Assembly: GCA_916700875.1 (NCBI GenBank)
Contig: CAKAKS010000060.1
Span: 2,533,334 to 2,597,333 of the forward strand
Source of the DNA: Sebastes aleutianus
Taxonomy: Eukaryota; Chordata; Actinopteri; Perciformes; Sebastidae
DNA: 64,000 nucleotides
Reading direction: 5' to 3'
This document shows, piece after piece, positions 35,302 to 47,850 of the stretch. Each line of letters opens with the position of its first letter. The first letter of the stretch is position 1. The notes below the pieces were generated by a model. That model ran no database searches, was not told the DNA's origin, and saw only the letters and a program-made list of their open reading frames with translations. A program made the position numbers and the translations under genes.

Positions 35302-36131
35302 ACCCCTTTCACATCGAGGGCTCAACCAGGGTTGAACTCACGTTGATTTTGTGTTTGAAAGGGTTAACCCGCGTTGACCAACTTGACTTCGCGACCCAGG
35401 TCGAGAGGTGGGTCAGACCAGGGTGGGAACAGGGTCGATTTCCATGTGAAAAACACGCACCAGGGGCGCTAACAACCGGTGAGAGACAAATTATGTCACC
35501 GGTTGCAAATGGGGGGCGCATAGTCTGTGACGCAATTGTCACAGGTCGCTGTAATTCCATAATCAAATGGTGCGATGGCAGCAGGAATGTCTACGGATTG
35601 AAGGTGAACAACTGACGATTTGAACAACACGGATATGTGGCGAGACTTCGAGGTGCGGGAGCTCCTGGCCGTCCGTGGTAAGGAAGAAATGAAGTGGCAG
35701 ATGACGGGACGATGAGGGACAACGTAGTGTGTGCAAACATAACAAGGCTGCTGAATGAGAGAAGCATCCAGTGTAGGCTACATTACTGCTCCACATAACA
35801 CATTATAACATAGTTTACAAAGGTAAAAATGCTGTATGTACTAAATTTATACCATAATATCCCAAAAACATGCATCATTCTGTGACACATTACATTTTTA
35901 CACACATTGATGATGCCACTATCATCCCCTCTCTCTGTAATCCTCCAGACATGTAACCCCCGCCGCCCATATTCAGCACCTGAGCTAATTGGTATGCATT
36001 GCTCCCGTATCTCAATTGTCTTGACCAGGGATTAACCCGTGTTGACTGGCTTGGTTTCAACTGACAAAAGAAGGATTGAACATGGGTCAGATAACCCCCG
36101 GTCTGACCCTGGTCAATGGTGTGAAAGAGGT
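35302..36131 (+). mobile_element. 830-bp Harbinger-like element with Myb remnant
   Basis: The left end ACCCCTTTCACA and the reverse complement of the right end ACCTCTTTCACA match at 11 of 12 bases. CAAAT stands outside both ends (35297-35301 and 36132-36136). Subterminal GGGTTAACC / GTTGAC blocks occur in inverted orientation at both sides. A decayed Myb/SANT-like coding fragment lies inside, which is the second gene of Harbinger elements. The 5-bp shared flank is longer than the usual 3-bp Harbinger duplication, so the exact boundary or superfamily is open. Confidence 0.7.
35635..35796 (+). pseudogene. Myb/SANT-like gene fragment of a Harbinger element
   Basis: Translation gives MWRDFEVRELLAVRGKEEMK and then WQMTG. 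After an apparent 1-base loss at about 35709 it continues TMRDNVVCANITRLLNERSI and ends QCRLHYCST. The pattern W-x3-E-V-R-x-LL, EE, Q-x2-G, R-D/N and the late QCR fits the Myb/SANT-like DNA-binding domain (trihelix type) encoded by the companion gene of PIF/Harbinger transposons. That protein binds the element ends and helps transposase enter the nucleus. About 50 of the usual 80-90 domain residues remain, with one frameshift and an early stop, so it is not functional. The first ATG is at 35635; I see no evidence for an earlier start. Confidence 0.6.
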
Positions 36132-36136
36132 CAAAT

Positions 36137-38575
36137 TAGAATACACACTCATCTCTCCTAATCAGAGATAATATCTGGAGCAATCAGAGGTATCATCAGG
36201 TGATACATACATGGTTACAATTACTCATCACAAAGCCTTTTCTCACTAAACTATTTCAAATAGGAGGTGAGGGGAGACGGCTGAAGTTTACTGAGATTTA
36301 TTGCTGCACTAATTTAACGGTTGGAGTTGTGGCAAATCACAGATGTTAGCAGCACATAACCCCTGTGATAAATCTAACGGCTATTATGGTCACCAAATAT
36401 CGCTGTGTCATCGTGATAAGTCAGCTTCCTTCAGCCTGTGGTGAATAGATAAATAAAACTCCAACCTTGGCACTTCAAGAATCTTGATGACAAAGAGTTC
36501 TGTTAGCTTCATAACTGTGTAATTGGTTTTAAATGAACTTAGTTGACCTAACAGCATGAAACCTGTGCTGCACAAAAGACCTGACTAACCTTTGACATCT
36601 GTATAGTAGCATCTTGGTTTTTTTTCCCTTGTGCCCATCACACATTTACTACCTCTCTTGCATATCGTCATTCTCTCTTTCACAAATTTCATTGAAGTAC
36701 AATTAAGAAATAAATTCAACATACAACTTTAAAAGTCTTGCTAAAATGTAGTAGTACATTTAGAACTACTAATCTTCCTCCACCACCATCCCTCATCACA
36801 TTATATTTCTTCACTCTGGGGGGTACAGATGACTAACAGTTTCTGGAAACTTGTTTGGCCAAAGAGCTCAGCAGATGGGTCTGGATGACGGCTTCTCTGA
36901 CAGAAAAATGGAACCAAATCTGTGTTGAAAATGTGTCAATATGCCGTAAACACATTCCAACGCTGACCAAATAAACCAAACCGTGATCCCTGCAAGCACT
37001 TCCTGTTGGCGAACAACAACCATGAAACCACGGAGTCCCTTAAGAGCGTTCCTAGAAGCTTTGAAAAATAAAGAATTCTCAGAATCCATCCGTATTTATA
37101 CTAAAACATTATTTTCACATCACTTCTCAAAAGTGTGGCTATTGGCATCTCACCAATTTGCAAAAAAAAAAAGATCTACCCTCACTTCTCTCTTAAAGTT
37201 TTATAGTCAGAAACACAACCCACTAACAATAGTTTCATTTGTGTCTTATTTACAGGACTGCAAAGCTTTTTTCTTCCCTCTATGACTGACCTCAGTACAT
37301 GAACAGTATACTGTACGTCCTCAACTGATTGAAATTCACATCATCTCTAATTGAAAAGAGGACATATCATTCATGACCAAAATTATCTCATTCAGCAGCT
37401 CACTCACTGAAGAGGCGGATCTGATTCATTCACTCCACTTAGAATTACAGTGAATCCACTTTATCTCTCAACAGCTTTCAAAAAGGCATCACTATCATCA
37501 TCGCTAGTGGTGAATAACTGTAATACAGTAGTCAGCCACAGTACCACTAATAGTGGGAAATCAGTAGCATTTGATATCATGGGGTAAGTGGCGTTTCAAT
37601 TTATACATCCTTACTCTCAAATATGTTTCTCCTTTTGCCCAAACCTCCTCCCAAAGTAATTTTAGACTCTCAGACATGAATGTAGAAACCCATTTTCATG
37701 AGTACTTTACATGCTGGAATTTAATGCTGAATATATATGCTGAAATAACTAAGTTTGTCCATTTGTCAATGGTGAGGGAGGGAGGTTGCTGCAGAAATGA
37801 ATCCTCTGGATAGAGTTGCTTAAAAGGTTCCATCTACTAGCTATAGATCAACTGCTCAACAAAGGACCTTCTGTTACCGATATCACAGAGATTACAGGTT
37901 GCGAGCAAGTTAAAGAACATTTATGTTCAGCTGCCAGTATGACATGGTGATACAAGGGAAATTCAAAACATAACCTCAACTTTCACAGTTCATTTGCTCA
38001 GTACAAGTAGTGGTCTGAATATAGTTATGCATTTCCATGACTTCATAAATAATCAGCGCACACATGGACACCATAAGGTAAAGCAAATGAAAACAAAAGG
38101 TACGAATGCAGCCATGGGGAAATCCCATCTCCTACTTCTGCCCAGCATTACTGATGAGAACATGTTATTTAGAGGTCAGTGGTGAACACTGGACACATAG
38201 ACCCTCTAGCCACCCTCCACATCCTGCAAGAAAGCTATCTGCATTATAGCAGAGTATACTGCGTCAACTCATCTGAGATGCATCAGTAATCTCATGCCTA
38301 ATTACTGACAAGTTGTTCAATACACAAAAAAAGCATCCACGGAGACGATCGGATATGACAAGCTGATGATTGATGATCACTGACTATTGAAATAAGCAGC
38401 AGCAGAGTATCCATAGTAACAAACTGTTCTGAATAGTATGACCACATGCTTTTACACATGAGCCACCACACAGCTCTCGCACTAGCAACCCACATTAAAC
38501 TGAAGTGCACTTAAAAAAAAAGAACAATTTAAGAGATCCACAATAGCCAGTATAGTATGTTTGTGCTTAGATTGA
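36137..38575. other. no gene recognised
   Basis: AT-rich unassigned sequence. Several 60-100 codon frames in both strands show no domain. Confidence 0.4.
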
Positions 38576-38900
38576 ATCCTGTGTTAATAATAATAATTCA
38601 TTTTATTTGGTGGCGCCTTTCAAGACACCCAAGGACACCTTACAAAGATAAAATTATACTCAAACAGATAAAAACAGACACATTTATGGAGACACATGTG
38701 ATGGACTGATTGGCACTACAGTGAATAGGCCAGTTTAAGCAGGTGAGTTTTGAGGTGGGATTTGAATGTTGTAACGGTGTCAGACTGACGGATGTGAGGA
38801 GGGAGGGAGTTCCAGAGCCTGGGAGCAGTGCAGCTGAACGCCCCAGCTCCCATTGTGCTGAGGCGTGAGGTGGGGGTGGGGGTGTTGAATCCCCATTGTA
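38576..38900 (+). mobile_element. probable LINE 3' fragment
   Basis: Starts with TTTTATTTGGTGGCGCCTTT and CAAGACACCCAAGGACACC. It ends in GGAGGGAGTTCCAGAGCCTG and CAGTGCAGCTGAACGCCCC, as I recall from the 3' portion of common fish LINEs. No open frame. A short relative of its start (TTATTTATATAGCAC) lies at 43648. Confidence 0.5.
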
Positions 38901-39655
38901 AGTACAGAGTGAATGCCTCTAATGGAACTGAACTTTCAGGTTATTTTACGCTTTTATCTAGTTTGTAGCAACAATGGCAGCTGTTAATTTTCCTGAGGCT
39001 GGAGCAAAAGTCATCAGTTTTTTTAAAAAGAGAACACCCGTCTGAGGTGAAATGTGATTGGTAAGTGATAATATCACTCTAGAATGTAACTCCAGTTTAC
39101 CTGTATTAAAGCAAAGTGCTCCGAACAATGACAGGGCTTATTACAGAGCTCTTTAAAAATGATTCTTCCAATGTGACTGACCATGGCAAGAATTGCAGTG
39201 TTGTTGTCAGCAGTGTGAGTCGACAAGTTGCGAAATTATTTGATGGTAGAAAAGCAGAGACTATCTTTAGATGCACCAACCAATGTGCCGTGTGGACATT
39301 ATGCACAACTCTGTGTGGGTCAGTCTGGAGAATAATTAGGCTTCACCTGTGTGTTGCCGTGGCAACAGTGACAGCGGAGAAGAGCATTAGAAGAAGAAAA
39401 TACCTAACAGCATACTGACTGCATGAAAGGGGACTGTTTAATTCAAACTCTGCAAATGAACCTGAGTAAACCAGGGCATGGTTTTGAAAATTCCTGTTGA
39501 GTTTAAATGCAATTTTTCTGTGCTTTGAGCAGCACAAATGAATAGGCCTTTTTAACAGCAGTTTTGACATATCAAAGTAGGCAAAGCACCAGTAGCAGTA
39601 ACGATGACTCCGTTCTATTCAAGTGTCCTTGTAGGTCATGACAGTGAGCCAGCAT
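38901..39655. other. no gene recognised
   Basis: Unassigned; frames at 39116-39418 and 39343-39570 are not recognisable products. Confidence 0.4.
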
Positions 39656-40115
39656 TAGGGCTGCATGGTTTTGAAAAAATATCTATCTCTAAAAATCTTT
39701 TGACTGAGCTTGCAAATGCAATATGATTTGCGTTATTAGAGGGAATGATCATTTTTACATCATTATTCTCATTATCATTGATCTGTACCAAAAATATGTT
39801 TTCTTAAGCCTGTACAATATGATGTGTAGGCCAGGACATCTCTGCAGCATGACAATATTTAATTTAAAATAATATTTTTTACACACACTTCACTTAAATA
39901 TTGCGATTTTAACAAATACTACAGCCAGCATGCACAATATCAGGACTCTGAAACTGAAGCAGTCACCATTAATTATAATATTTACACCTGTGCTTTTCCT
40001 ACTGTGACATGTCAAAATATCTTCTGTGAAAAAAATCACCTCTTTTGTACTGAGTGGCTGCAGAAGTCTAACAATTACTTGATATTGCAAACAGTATGGT
40101 GACCATTGCATTGCA
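39656..40115 (+). mobile_element. hAT-like element, boundaries approximate
   Basis: Begins TTAGGGCTGCATGGTTTTGA followed by A/T-rich ATATC and GCGATTTT motifs, the style of fish hAT repeats with CAGGGCTGCA termini. A GATATTGCAAACAGTATGG phrase near 40080 may be close to the right end. No target duplication found. Confidence 0.45.
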
Positions 40116-40678
40116 ACAGTGTAGTACGATAAAAAGTTGGGATTTTACAAGAAAGTACATATCTCAGTCACTCTCCCTGTCTCCTTTCTCTTTTACCAGC
40201 TTCACTTCACTGACTCACTGACTGACATGCCCACAGCATTCTGACAAAAAACCCTTTTAACTGCGGTGGGAGCGGCTGAGGTATGACAGACATACCGCCA
40301 TACCGCAAGGTTCGTCTAATCCTCTGAAACGGCTGCCTCAGAGTGTGCCGAGAGCCTGCTGGAAAATGTTGGCCTGCCAACTGCAGCGCCTTGCCCTGGA
40401 CAGAGCCGTGATTAGTAGTGTAAAATGAGTGAGATTAATGATGTGATATAATGTGATTTCAACTCCGGGAGTTTTATCCCTGGATCCATTCTCCAGCTCA
40501 GGCCCAGGGTTTCCTACCCAGGTTGTCTGGTTAGGAAGGTGCCTGGACGGTTGCTGGTTTAACTCCAGCTGAGGAAAAGCATCTGGATATGCTGCCAATA
40601 AAATTGCTCTCTCCTCCTCCAATGAAGTCAGATCCAACTATAAATCAAATACAATTTGTGAATTTACTGCTTCTTTAA

Positions 40679-41294
40679 AGGCCCTAACACACCAAGTCGA
40701 CAGTCAGCTGTCTGACAGTTTGGGGCCATCGGTGAGCGTCTGTCTGCCTAGTTTTTTGTGGTGTGTCCCGTACCGTCAGCTCTAGTCTGCCCATGTTGGA
40801 GGTTTTTCAGCCGATTCAGCATATTGAATCGGCGTCGGAGCTCGTCGGTGAGAGAAATCACCCTGATTGGCTGTTCAACTTAAGAGAATCAGTGTACGAG
40901 AAGAGAAACGGAAGTGAGGAAAGTAAACCAACGAGTAAAGTCAAGAGGAAAAACACAGAAGGCTTTTTCATCTCATCTGATCATTCCAATACACGGATAT
41001 TTTCACAACAACATGAACATCTGGAATGAAGCTAAGTGGTGAGTGAGAGTGGTGTGAAAATGGTTGATAAAAGCTTTATGTACGTATCATAACAACGGAT
41101 AGTATATCCGCCGTCCTCAGCCTTCCGGTTTCCCCACGCAGGCGCAGAACGTACGTGCTAACTGGCTGTAGTCTTTAGTCTTTGCAGTGTGTTCAAATGC
41201 AACTTGTCGGACAAAATAAAGGTGACGTGAGGCGACGCAATAGTCTGCCTTCATCGTTGCTAGTTCTTTGATGTCGGCTTGGTGTGTCTGAGCC
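40679..41294 (+). mobile_element. 616-bp TTAA-type element (ACACACCAAG family)
   Basis: TTAA at 40675-40678 and 41295-41298 flanks ends reading AGGCCCTAACACACCAAG and, reverse complemented, GGCTCAGACACACCAAG. A perfect TTAA on both sides supports Kolobok or piggyBac-type insertion. A second, more decayed copy lies inverted at 49868-50373. The 88-codon frame at 40763-41029 has no transposase motif. Confidence 0.75.
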
Positions 41295-41298
41295 TTAA

Positions 41299-42171
41299 CT
41301 CTGTAGCTCCATCTTGCCCTTCATAATTAAATCCAACAACCTCAGGGCCAAACCGAACCTAATAGACCTCAAAACCCCTCCCCCCCTTTGAGGTCCTGCC
41401 CTTGAGCACTAACAACTACCCATATTTGCTCTAAATGCTCAAAGCCAGAGTTAGAGCCACCCCCCTTTTCAGGACTAAATCAATCCCATCTCCAGCTTTA
41501 GATGCTCTGCCTTTCCTAATAACCTTTGCTCCAGGCCCCAACTACCCCAGACCTAAAATGCCTCGGGTCTGGTTACATTCTCTTAGTCGCACCTCCAGGT
41601 TTCCTTCCCCTGATCCTCCCTTCAGCAGTATTAGTTTCAGCCCGGCCCAATTCATAGCTCAGCCCAATCCAAACAAGGCTCTAGCCAGTGTAAAACAGGG
41701 TGCACTTCATAAAAAGGTGATGTCAGCTAGCAACGGGGACAGACTGGACTCTGTGCTCCGAGCATTTTGGCCTGTGTGTGACGGTGCACGCATGCCTGGA
41801 TGTGTGAATGTTGTGTATGTGTGTCACTCTGACCCCAGTCTCCATCAACAGACAGTTTTCAGTGGGCTACGAAGCTGGCTTTGAAGTGATCTCATGGGAG
41901 CCATTAGCCAAAGCAACAGCCGTGCTAGAAGAGGAATGGCATCATGGAAGAGAGAGGGGTGACAGCATTCAACAAGCACGTTTCTGGATGACAGAAATAT
42001 TTAATGAGTGCACACAAACTGTCTGGAGCCGGGACATTGCATTTTGTTATACCAAATTCAGAAAATATCAGAAAATGATTTTTGACTCATCCACAAATTA
42101 ATTTGCTAGCAAAAAGTATTTAGTTTTTATTTTGAAAAGAAGGATTTATTCTTGACTGTATTGTTTCAACT
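41299..42171. other. no gene recognised
   Basis: C-rich segment at 41330-41690 containing a 149-codon plus-strand frame (41435-41884) of low-complexity Pro/Ser/Arg composition. No domain is recognisable. Confidence 0.4.
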
Positions 42172-42175
42172 TTAA

Positions 42176-42610
42176 AGCTGCGCCAATCAACATTTTTATA
42201 ATAACAAGGGATCAAATGATCCATGTGTTGATGTGAAAGGGGTCAATGTTACTTTACTGTTTTTGGTTCACTCTTGCTGGTCTCGCAGCATCATTTTTGG
42301 CTGCAGCAGAAGGCTGTTTTCAGCAAAACAAACTCTAAAAAAAAACTTTACTTAACCTGCTTAGCACCAAACAGCAGACAGACACAGCTAGCAACTACCT
42401 GGTGAAGATAGTGGAGCAGTAAAAAAGCCAGATATATCCCTCAGGACTTGGTGGAGATCAAAACAGAGTTTAAGGAGTGTGATAATTCAACTCATATTTG
42501 TTGGCCGGACAGAAACATGACTTAAAATAAATGCTCATATTGTTCCTTGCCTGCTGGATCTGTGAATAAGCAACTTAAAGGCTGATAATACAGTATGTCA
42601 GTGTTGTTTT
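42176..42610 (+). mobile_element. TTAA-type MITE, right end unclear
   Basis: TTAA (42172-42175) precedes AGCTGCGCCAATCAACAT. The phrases GATCAAATGATCCATGTG, CACCAAACAGCAGACAGACA and GGCCGGACAGAAACATGAC resemble a common percomorph MITE. The right boundary could not be fixed. Confidence 0.55.
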
Positions 42611-43292
42611 TACAGCTTGTTTACAGTCGATGACACATATTTCCGTAAGTCAGAGTTTAGCAACGTTGGAATCAAATGTGATGACAGTTGTACGGTTGTT
42701 GTCTTATCTTGCCGGTGCTGCTAGTAAAATCGGATAAAATCTTATTTTAATGGTGTTTAACTCTTAATAAATAATAACTAAGGTTTCATTACAAACATAA
42801 ACTTTGATTGCTTAAATGAAATGGAAAAATTCCTGAAGAAGTTTTCAGGGGCTTTAAATATTATTTTCAAATATACACTGTGAGTATAATTATTGAAAAC
42901 TAAGCTAAAATATATCTGGCTGACCAGGTAGTCAGACTGAAAACAGCACAGATAAAAATGATAACCAAGGGCCTGTGTTGCTAAGTGAAGGTTGCTTCAG
43001 CTACCTGTGAGATGATGAAATGGAATCTAGAAAGGCCAGTTTGATTGAGTGTTAAGTTTGAAGATCTTCCAGATGCCAAAACACTGCACAATGGTTTACA
43101 CTATGAGACAAGATTTTACAACTATCCAAGTCATCTTGGTGGCAATTATTTTACTCCTCTCTGTTTTGACGACTGCATTGTAAACAGTAGAATTACCCAG
43201 CAGTGTCCAGAAATGTGTCCCTGCTCGTCTTTGACTGACAACGCCTTGCTGATTGATGTCACCCTGCATTGTAGAAAAAGTAGAGACAGGTT
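42611..43292. other. no gene recognised
   Basis: Unassigned; a 94-codon plus frame (43045-43329) has no recognisable product and runs into the next repeat. Confidence 0.35.
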
Positions 43293-43560
43293 TAAGGCTG
43301 TCGCAATAACTGAAATACCGTTCTATTGACAAGCCATCCGCAGGGGATGGCAAGCAACCGTCACAACCACAGTGTTCAAGTTTTTTTCTTTTATTGAATT
43401 CTTTACAAAGTGAGCACTGCGTATTTACACTATGCTAAAAACGGCAGCAGCGTGACGAGGCACTGAGCATCTTTTCTACGCTGAGTGTTGCATGTTTTTT
43501 CTCTGGTAACCGAGAGTTGAACATTTTTCAAATTTGAGTAAAACACTGCGCTGTTCCCTG
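43293..43560 (+). mobile_element. hAT-like terminus
   Basis: Starts TTAAGGCTGTCGCAATAACT followed by GAAATACCGTTCTATTG, a pattern seen at hAT ends in fish. No right terminus found. Confidence 0.4.
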
Positions 43561-43717
43561 TCACTCTTAGTATTTAATGCATTTTTAAACTGTTGTCTTT
43601 TTCATTTAAAAAGCAACAATATGCCTAATAATAGCCCAACAATAAATCTTATTTATATAGCACTAAAATCAGGGAGAAAATGAAGTCACAGCCACATCAT
43701 AATGAACATGTTTCCTT

Positions 43718-43870
43718 CTCTGTCTCCCTCTCTGCTTCTTCTTTTCTGTCCCTCTGCTTTTCCTTCTCCCACTCCTCCTCTCCCCTAATTGTGCTCCTCT
43801 TCTTCTCTCCCCATTTTTTTTAAATACCTTGTCATCTTCTCCCTCCCTCTTCTCTCTCATCCCCTCATCT
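43718..43870. repeat. polypyrimidine tract
   Basis: The plus strand is almost all C and T over 150 bases (CTCTGTCTCCCTCTCTGC and similar). Low complexity. Confidence 0.75.
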
Positions 43871-44091
43871 TTCAAGCACACACAGATTGAGAAACACACT
43901 CTTTCTAACACACACACACATGCAGTTACAGATAAATTTCGAGGCACCACACCCTGGCGGAGTCGCGCCTTGATGCATTACGAGGTTACACCCTGTTTGC
44001 TCTGGCTCATGTTCCAATTGGACGCAGTGGGCAAGAACCCATTTTCCCATCGGGTGATATCGATGAGGGCGATTTGGCACTTTGAGCAGCA

Positions 44092-44126
44092 CCCCCCCCC
44101 CCCCCCACACACACACACACACACAG
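44092..44126. repeat. C15 tract joined to (AC)n
   Basis: Fifteen C followed directly by ten AC units. Confidence 0.9.
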
Positions 44127-44549
44127 GCTCACACATGCACAGACACAAAAAACCCACACAATGAGGATACTGACAGATGAATCATCAAACATGCCAAGTT
44201 GCAGAAACTCATTAACCCATGTTCTCCTTTCTTTTTCCTGTTTATGTGTCTTGTAGTTGGCTCAGTATTGCCACTGTGTTCCAAAACATTTTTCTTCTCA
44301 TCTCTGCAAAATAGACCTTCATTTGTACCACGTTTGGGAAGTTAAGTGTACTAAAAAAGTCTCACACATATTATTTCTGTCCTAATCTGTGACAGCTGCA
44401 GTTGGAAGAATTGAACAAAATCTTTCTAAATAAATCCTTTAAAATATTATACCTAATAGATATTGTAGTCTTTTGGCTTGGTATTCCCAGTATAGGAGAG
44501 TATGTTTGAACTTAAAGTGCATTAGAAAAATGTATAATTACAGAAAAAT
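44127..44549. other. no gene recognised
   Basis: Unassigned sequence. Confidence 0.4.
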
Positions 44550-44562
44550 GGGGGGGGGGGGG
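44550..44562. repeat. 13-base poly(G) tract
   Basis: Uninterrupted G run. Confidence 0.9.
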
Positions 44563-44787
44563 AAATTGGCAAGAATTACAAACTAAAAACAATTCAAATG
44601 TTACTTGTCAAGCAACAATTTATTTTCTTGAAAACAATGAAGAAGAAACAGAGTGCCTTTGTGCTGTAGAAGTGACATGCTGTATGTGCTTCAAGCATGC
44701 CTGTGTTGCTTTAAAACATTTGGTGGGATGCTTTTGCTATTTGGCTCTCTCTGCTCACAGCTGCTGTGCTGTGCATGCGCGTAAGTG

Positions 44788-44789
<2 letters not shown>

Positions 44790-44835
<46 letters not shown>
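44790..44835. repeat. (TG)n microsatellite
   Basis: About 23 uninterrupted units, followed 25 bases later by a short TATA repeat. Confidence 0.95.
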
Positions 44836-44836
<1 letters not shown>

Positions 44837-45598
44837 CTAAACACAGATAAACATAAATGCATATATATATATTGGAACCTGAAAAGTATTTGGACATCAT
44901 AAGGTGTATTTATGTATATTTTCAGCAGACATTGTCTACCCGTATACATGCTTTAGCATGTCAAACGTCTTTGAGTGCATCCTTATCTTAGCGCAGCCAC
45001 TTATGTGTGCACGAGTTTCCACCCAAACACAGAGTGTTTCCTAGAAGGCGAGCTAGCTGATGTGAAGCGTGGTGGTCTGGCTGTTTGGGCTGAGAGCAGG
45101 GGATTTTCCCCAGCAACCTAATTAGTCCCAGCAATGATGTCATAAGGCAACCATGGGTCACTGTTGTCAAGACGACAGGTACTGTGTAAACCCAGAGCCA
45201 TTCAGACACAGTTTAGTTCAGCAACTGCAGTTTGCAGGAGTAGACAGTAGAAAGCATTGCTTCATGGTGCCTGATAACAACCTTTGATGCAGAGTATTTG
45301 AGGTAACCTGCGCTTTACATTCACCAGCTGCAGTAATACATACACAGAAGTTACATGTTAATATGAACTGTCAAAGTACACTCTGGCTGTCCTACACTAA
45401 CCTGCCCACTTAAACACTCCCATGCTTGCCTACACTCTGGTAGGTCAATCACACACACATGCTTTGCTGCAGGATGTTTGTGTGTGTTAGTCTAATTGCC
45501 TCAAAACAATACTGTCTTTCTCTGTGCTAAAGGAGCTATAAAGGATGCATGGCCAGATGTTGCCAGGCTAGTTGTCTACCAGTTTGGACTTTAAAACT

Positions 45599-45600
<2 letters not shown>
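44836..45600. other. no gene recognised
   Basis: Unassigned sequence. Confidence 0.4.

Positions 45601-45638
<38 letters not shown>
45601..45638. repeat. (CA)n microsatellite
   Basis: Nineteen uninterrupted units. Confidence 0.95.
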
Positions 45639-45644
<6 letters not shown>

Positions 45645-47082
45645 CCTCAATGTGTTCCTCATTTGATCGAGCAAAGTGACACACCACAGACCCGCTATCT
45701 CCATTTAGAGGCACACACTCAAGACGCACAGATGAATAAACTCTCTGTCCAGGTTTCTTGGAAGTGTGTACACACATATGCATGCACACAAAGACACTTC
45801 CCATTCACATTCAGCACTTGTGTGCCCGTATTGTATTGAACATGCTGTCAGCACAGAGTTGACGATCCAACCATCCTTTTCCTATTTGAGTTAAGGTCAT
45901 TGTCCTTGAAATAATAGGAGCCTTTCACAACACAAACTGTAAAGCACACATTGGCTTGAGGAACAGCCAACAGGAAAAAAAAGTGTATATGTTACCTCCA
46001 AAGAAGAAACCCTCAAAGAGGGTAAAAAATGATTAATGAGTCACTCAGTGAATAACAATCAACTCAAAGTAGATGAGATTCTGGGAATAGAGAAGAAGAA
46101 GAGACAGTGCTGTTTATCACCCAAATACAGACCTGGCCAACAAACTGGAAACAACCTGGTAGTGATTTTTACAAGACAAAAGGTAGTCTGTCTTTTCCTT
46201 ACACAGTTCAAGCTCTACTGTTGAACAATGTGCTATGCTGCATGTACAAGATGATGATGATATAATGGTGTAGCTGGAAAGCGCAGGAGAGTTGGCAGCG
46301 TGTGAGAGGAGCGGGAGATGGAGAGGCATTGAGAAACAGATATGAGAGCTCCCGGGAAGTGGGATGGAAGATGAGAGCTGGAGGGAGATAAAATGTGAAA
46401 AGTAAGAGAAACTCAAAGAGAGTCCGGTGAGACTGAAAGAAAGAGGTGGGAAAATACAGAAAAACAACAAAAGAAAGGGAGAATGGAAAGTTGCACAAGG
46501 GAGTAAGAGGTATAGTATAGAGAGAATTATAAATAAAACATGGAGAAATTGATGCTGCAGAGGGACTTGCTGGCATCAAGTATTAACATTTTTGGTGTGT
46601 ATTGAGCTGCCAACCTTCTACAGTCGATGGCAGAGAAAATCTATCAACCTGCAATCAGCCTGCACAAATAATGTGGGGATACAATGTTTGCTGATTTGTT
46701 GACAGCATGTGAGGTAAGCAGTCTTGAATGAGTGAATAGAGGCTTCATTCAAAAGTCATTAGCTGCATTTACACTGAGTAAACGGAAAAATAGAGTCCTT
46801 GTAAGCCAGTAATGTAATACATCATTGTGTAAAACTCTGTAGCTAAATGGTTTCAAACAATTTGATGTTGTTGACACTGTGTCAGAAGGTTGTTAGTTCC
46901 ACTTAAGGTAATTATGTTTTTTAGGTGCCAGTTTTTTTTTTATTGATTTTAGATTGCATTACAATTCATATACATATGTAAATAAGATCTATTTTATTTA
47001 AATATTGACCAATCATTGACCAGACAATATTTTTCAATATTAGGGTCAATTGTTTGTTGCATGTTTTAAAAATGTATAGTTT
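45639..47082. other. no gene recognised; purine-rich part
   Basis: The plus strand is purine-rich over 46300-46510, which explains two long low-complexity minus-strand frames (46117-46470 and 46208-46579). Otherwise nothing supported. Confidence 0.4.
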
Positions 47083-47086
47083 TTAA

Positions 47087-47125
47087 GGGGACATATTTTA
47101 TAGCTTATTCTTTGACTCTTGGAGT
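47087..47125 (+). mobile_element. terminal fragment of the GGGGACATATT family
   Basis: TTAA (47083-47086) precedes GGGGACATATTTTATAGC, the same type of end as the reverse complement at 22018. Only the terminus is recognisable. Confidence 0.35.
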
Positions 47126-47690
47126 GATAGACAGTCGACTGAGCAGGGTGGTGATGGTGCCCAATGGAGTTGTTGCAGGGGAGGATCTCCCTTCCCGCAG
47201 GAGGACTTTTACAGGTAGAGCAGAACTACAGGGGGAGGAAAAAGTAAGCAGAGGAAGCGGAGGGAATGAGAGGAATGGAGGAACAGGAGCGTGAGGGCAA
47301 CAACACGGCGGACATGAAGTCCAGAGTGTTACAATGTGAGACAGAGACAGCGGCAGAGTGAGGGTCTGAGTGACCTTTGGGAATTGTGTAGCATGTGAGT
47401 CATGAGCTCGGCGGTGTTCGAGGTGTACCCTGTTACTGCCGTAAGTTTGCTCTGTTCCCAGGTATCCCTGGGGGTCGGTAGTCAGAGAGGACCGGCGAAG
47501 GAGTCCGAGGGCTGCAGCACATGTTGATCATTGATTCCCCCTCTTTTTAATTGGACTGTTAGACTCCTTTCTTTTACCCTGCTTATTGCCTTGGACTTTG
47601 ATTCCTTTAAGCTTCCTGTATTATGTATATACACGTATATGTATATATAACTTCACATGCACGTTTGCGCCCTCGTTGTCGGCTGTTTTA
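47126..47690. other. no gene recognised
   Basis: G-rich unassigned sequence, possibly interior of the repeat beginning at 47087. Confidence 0.3.
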
Positions 47691-47850
47691 TAGGGATGTA
47701 AATCACAAGTTTCACCATGATATCATATTATATTGATTCTTTGGACAACGATATGATATTTGCTGATATCACAAAGTCTGTCACGATACAATTTAGATTT
47801 GTTTCAATTCAGGGGACTGCGATCGATATGAGACAATATCATATGCCCAT
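47691..47850 (+). mobile_element. hAT-like terminus
   Basis: Starts TAGGGATGTAAATCACAAG with repeated GATATCAT, CGATATGATATT and CGATCGATATGAGAC motifs typical of fish hAT ends. No right end found. Confidence 0.5.

Noticed and set aside
40490..40620. Second SINE with a GGTTTAACTCC B-box
   Set aside because: Only the B-box-like string matches; no A box or known SINE body.
41435..41884. 149-codon plus-strand open frame
   Set aside because: Composition follows a C-rich local sequence; no domain, and Pro/Ser-rich low complexity.
46117..46579. Long Ser/Leu/Phe-rich minus-strand frames
   Set aside because: Caused by the purine-rich plus strand; low complexity and no domain.
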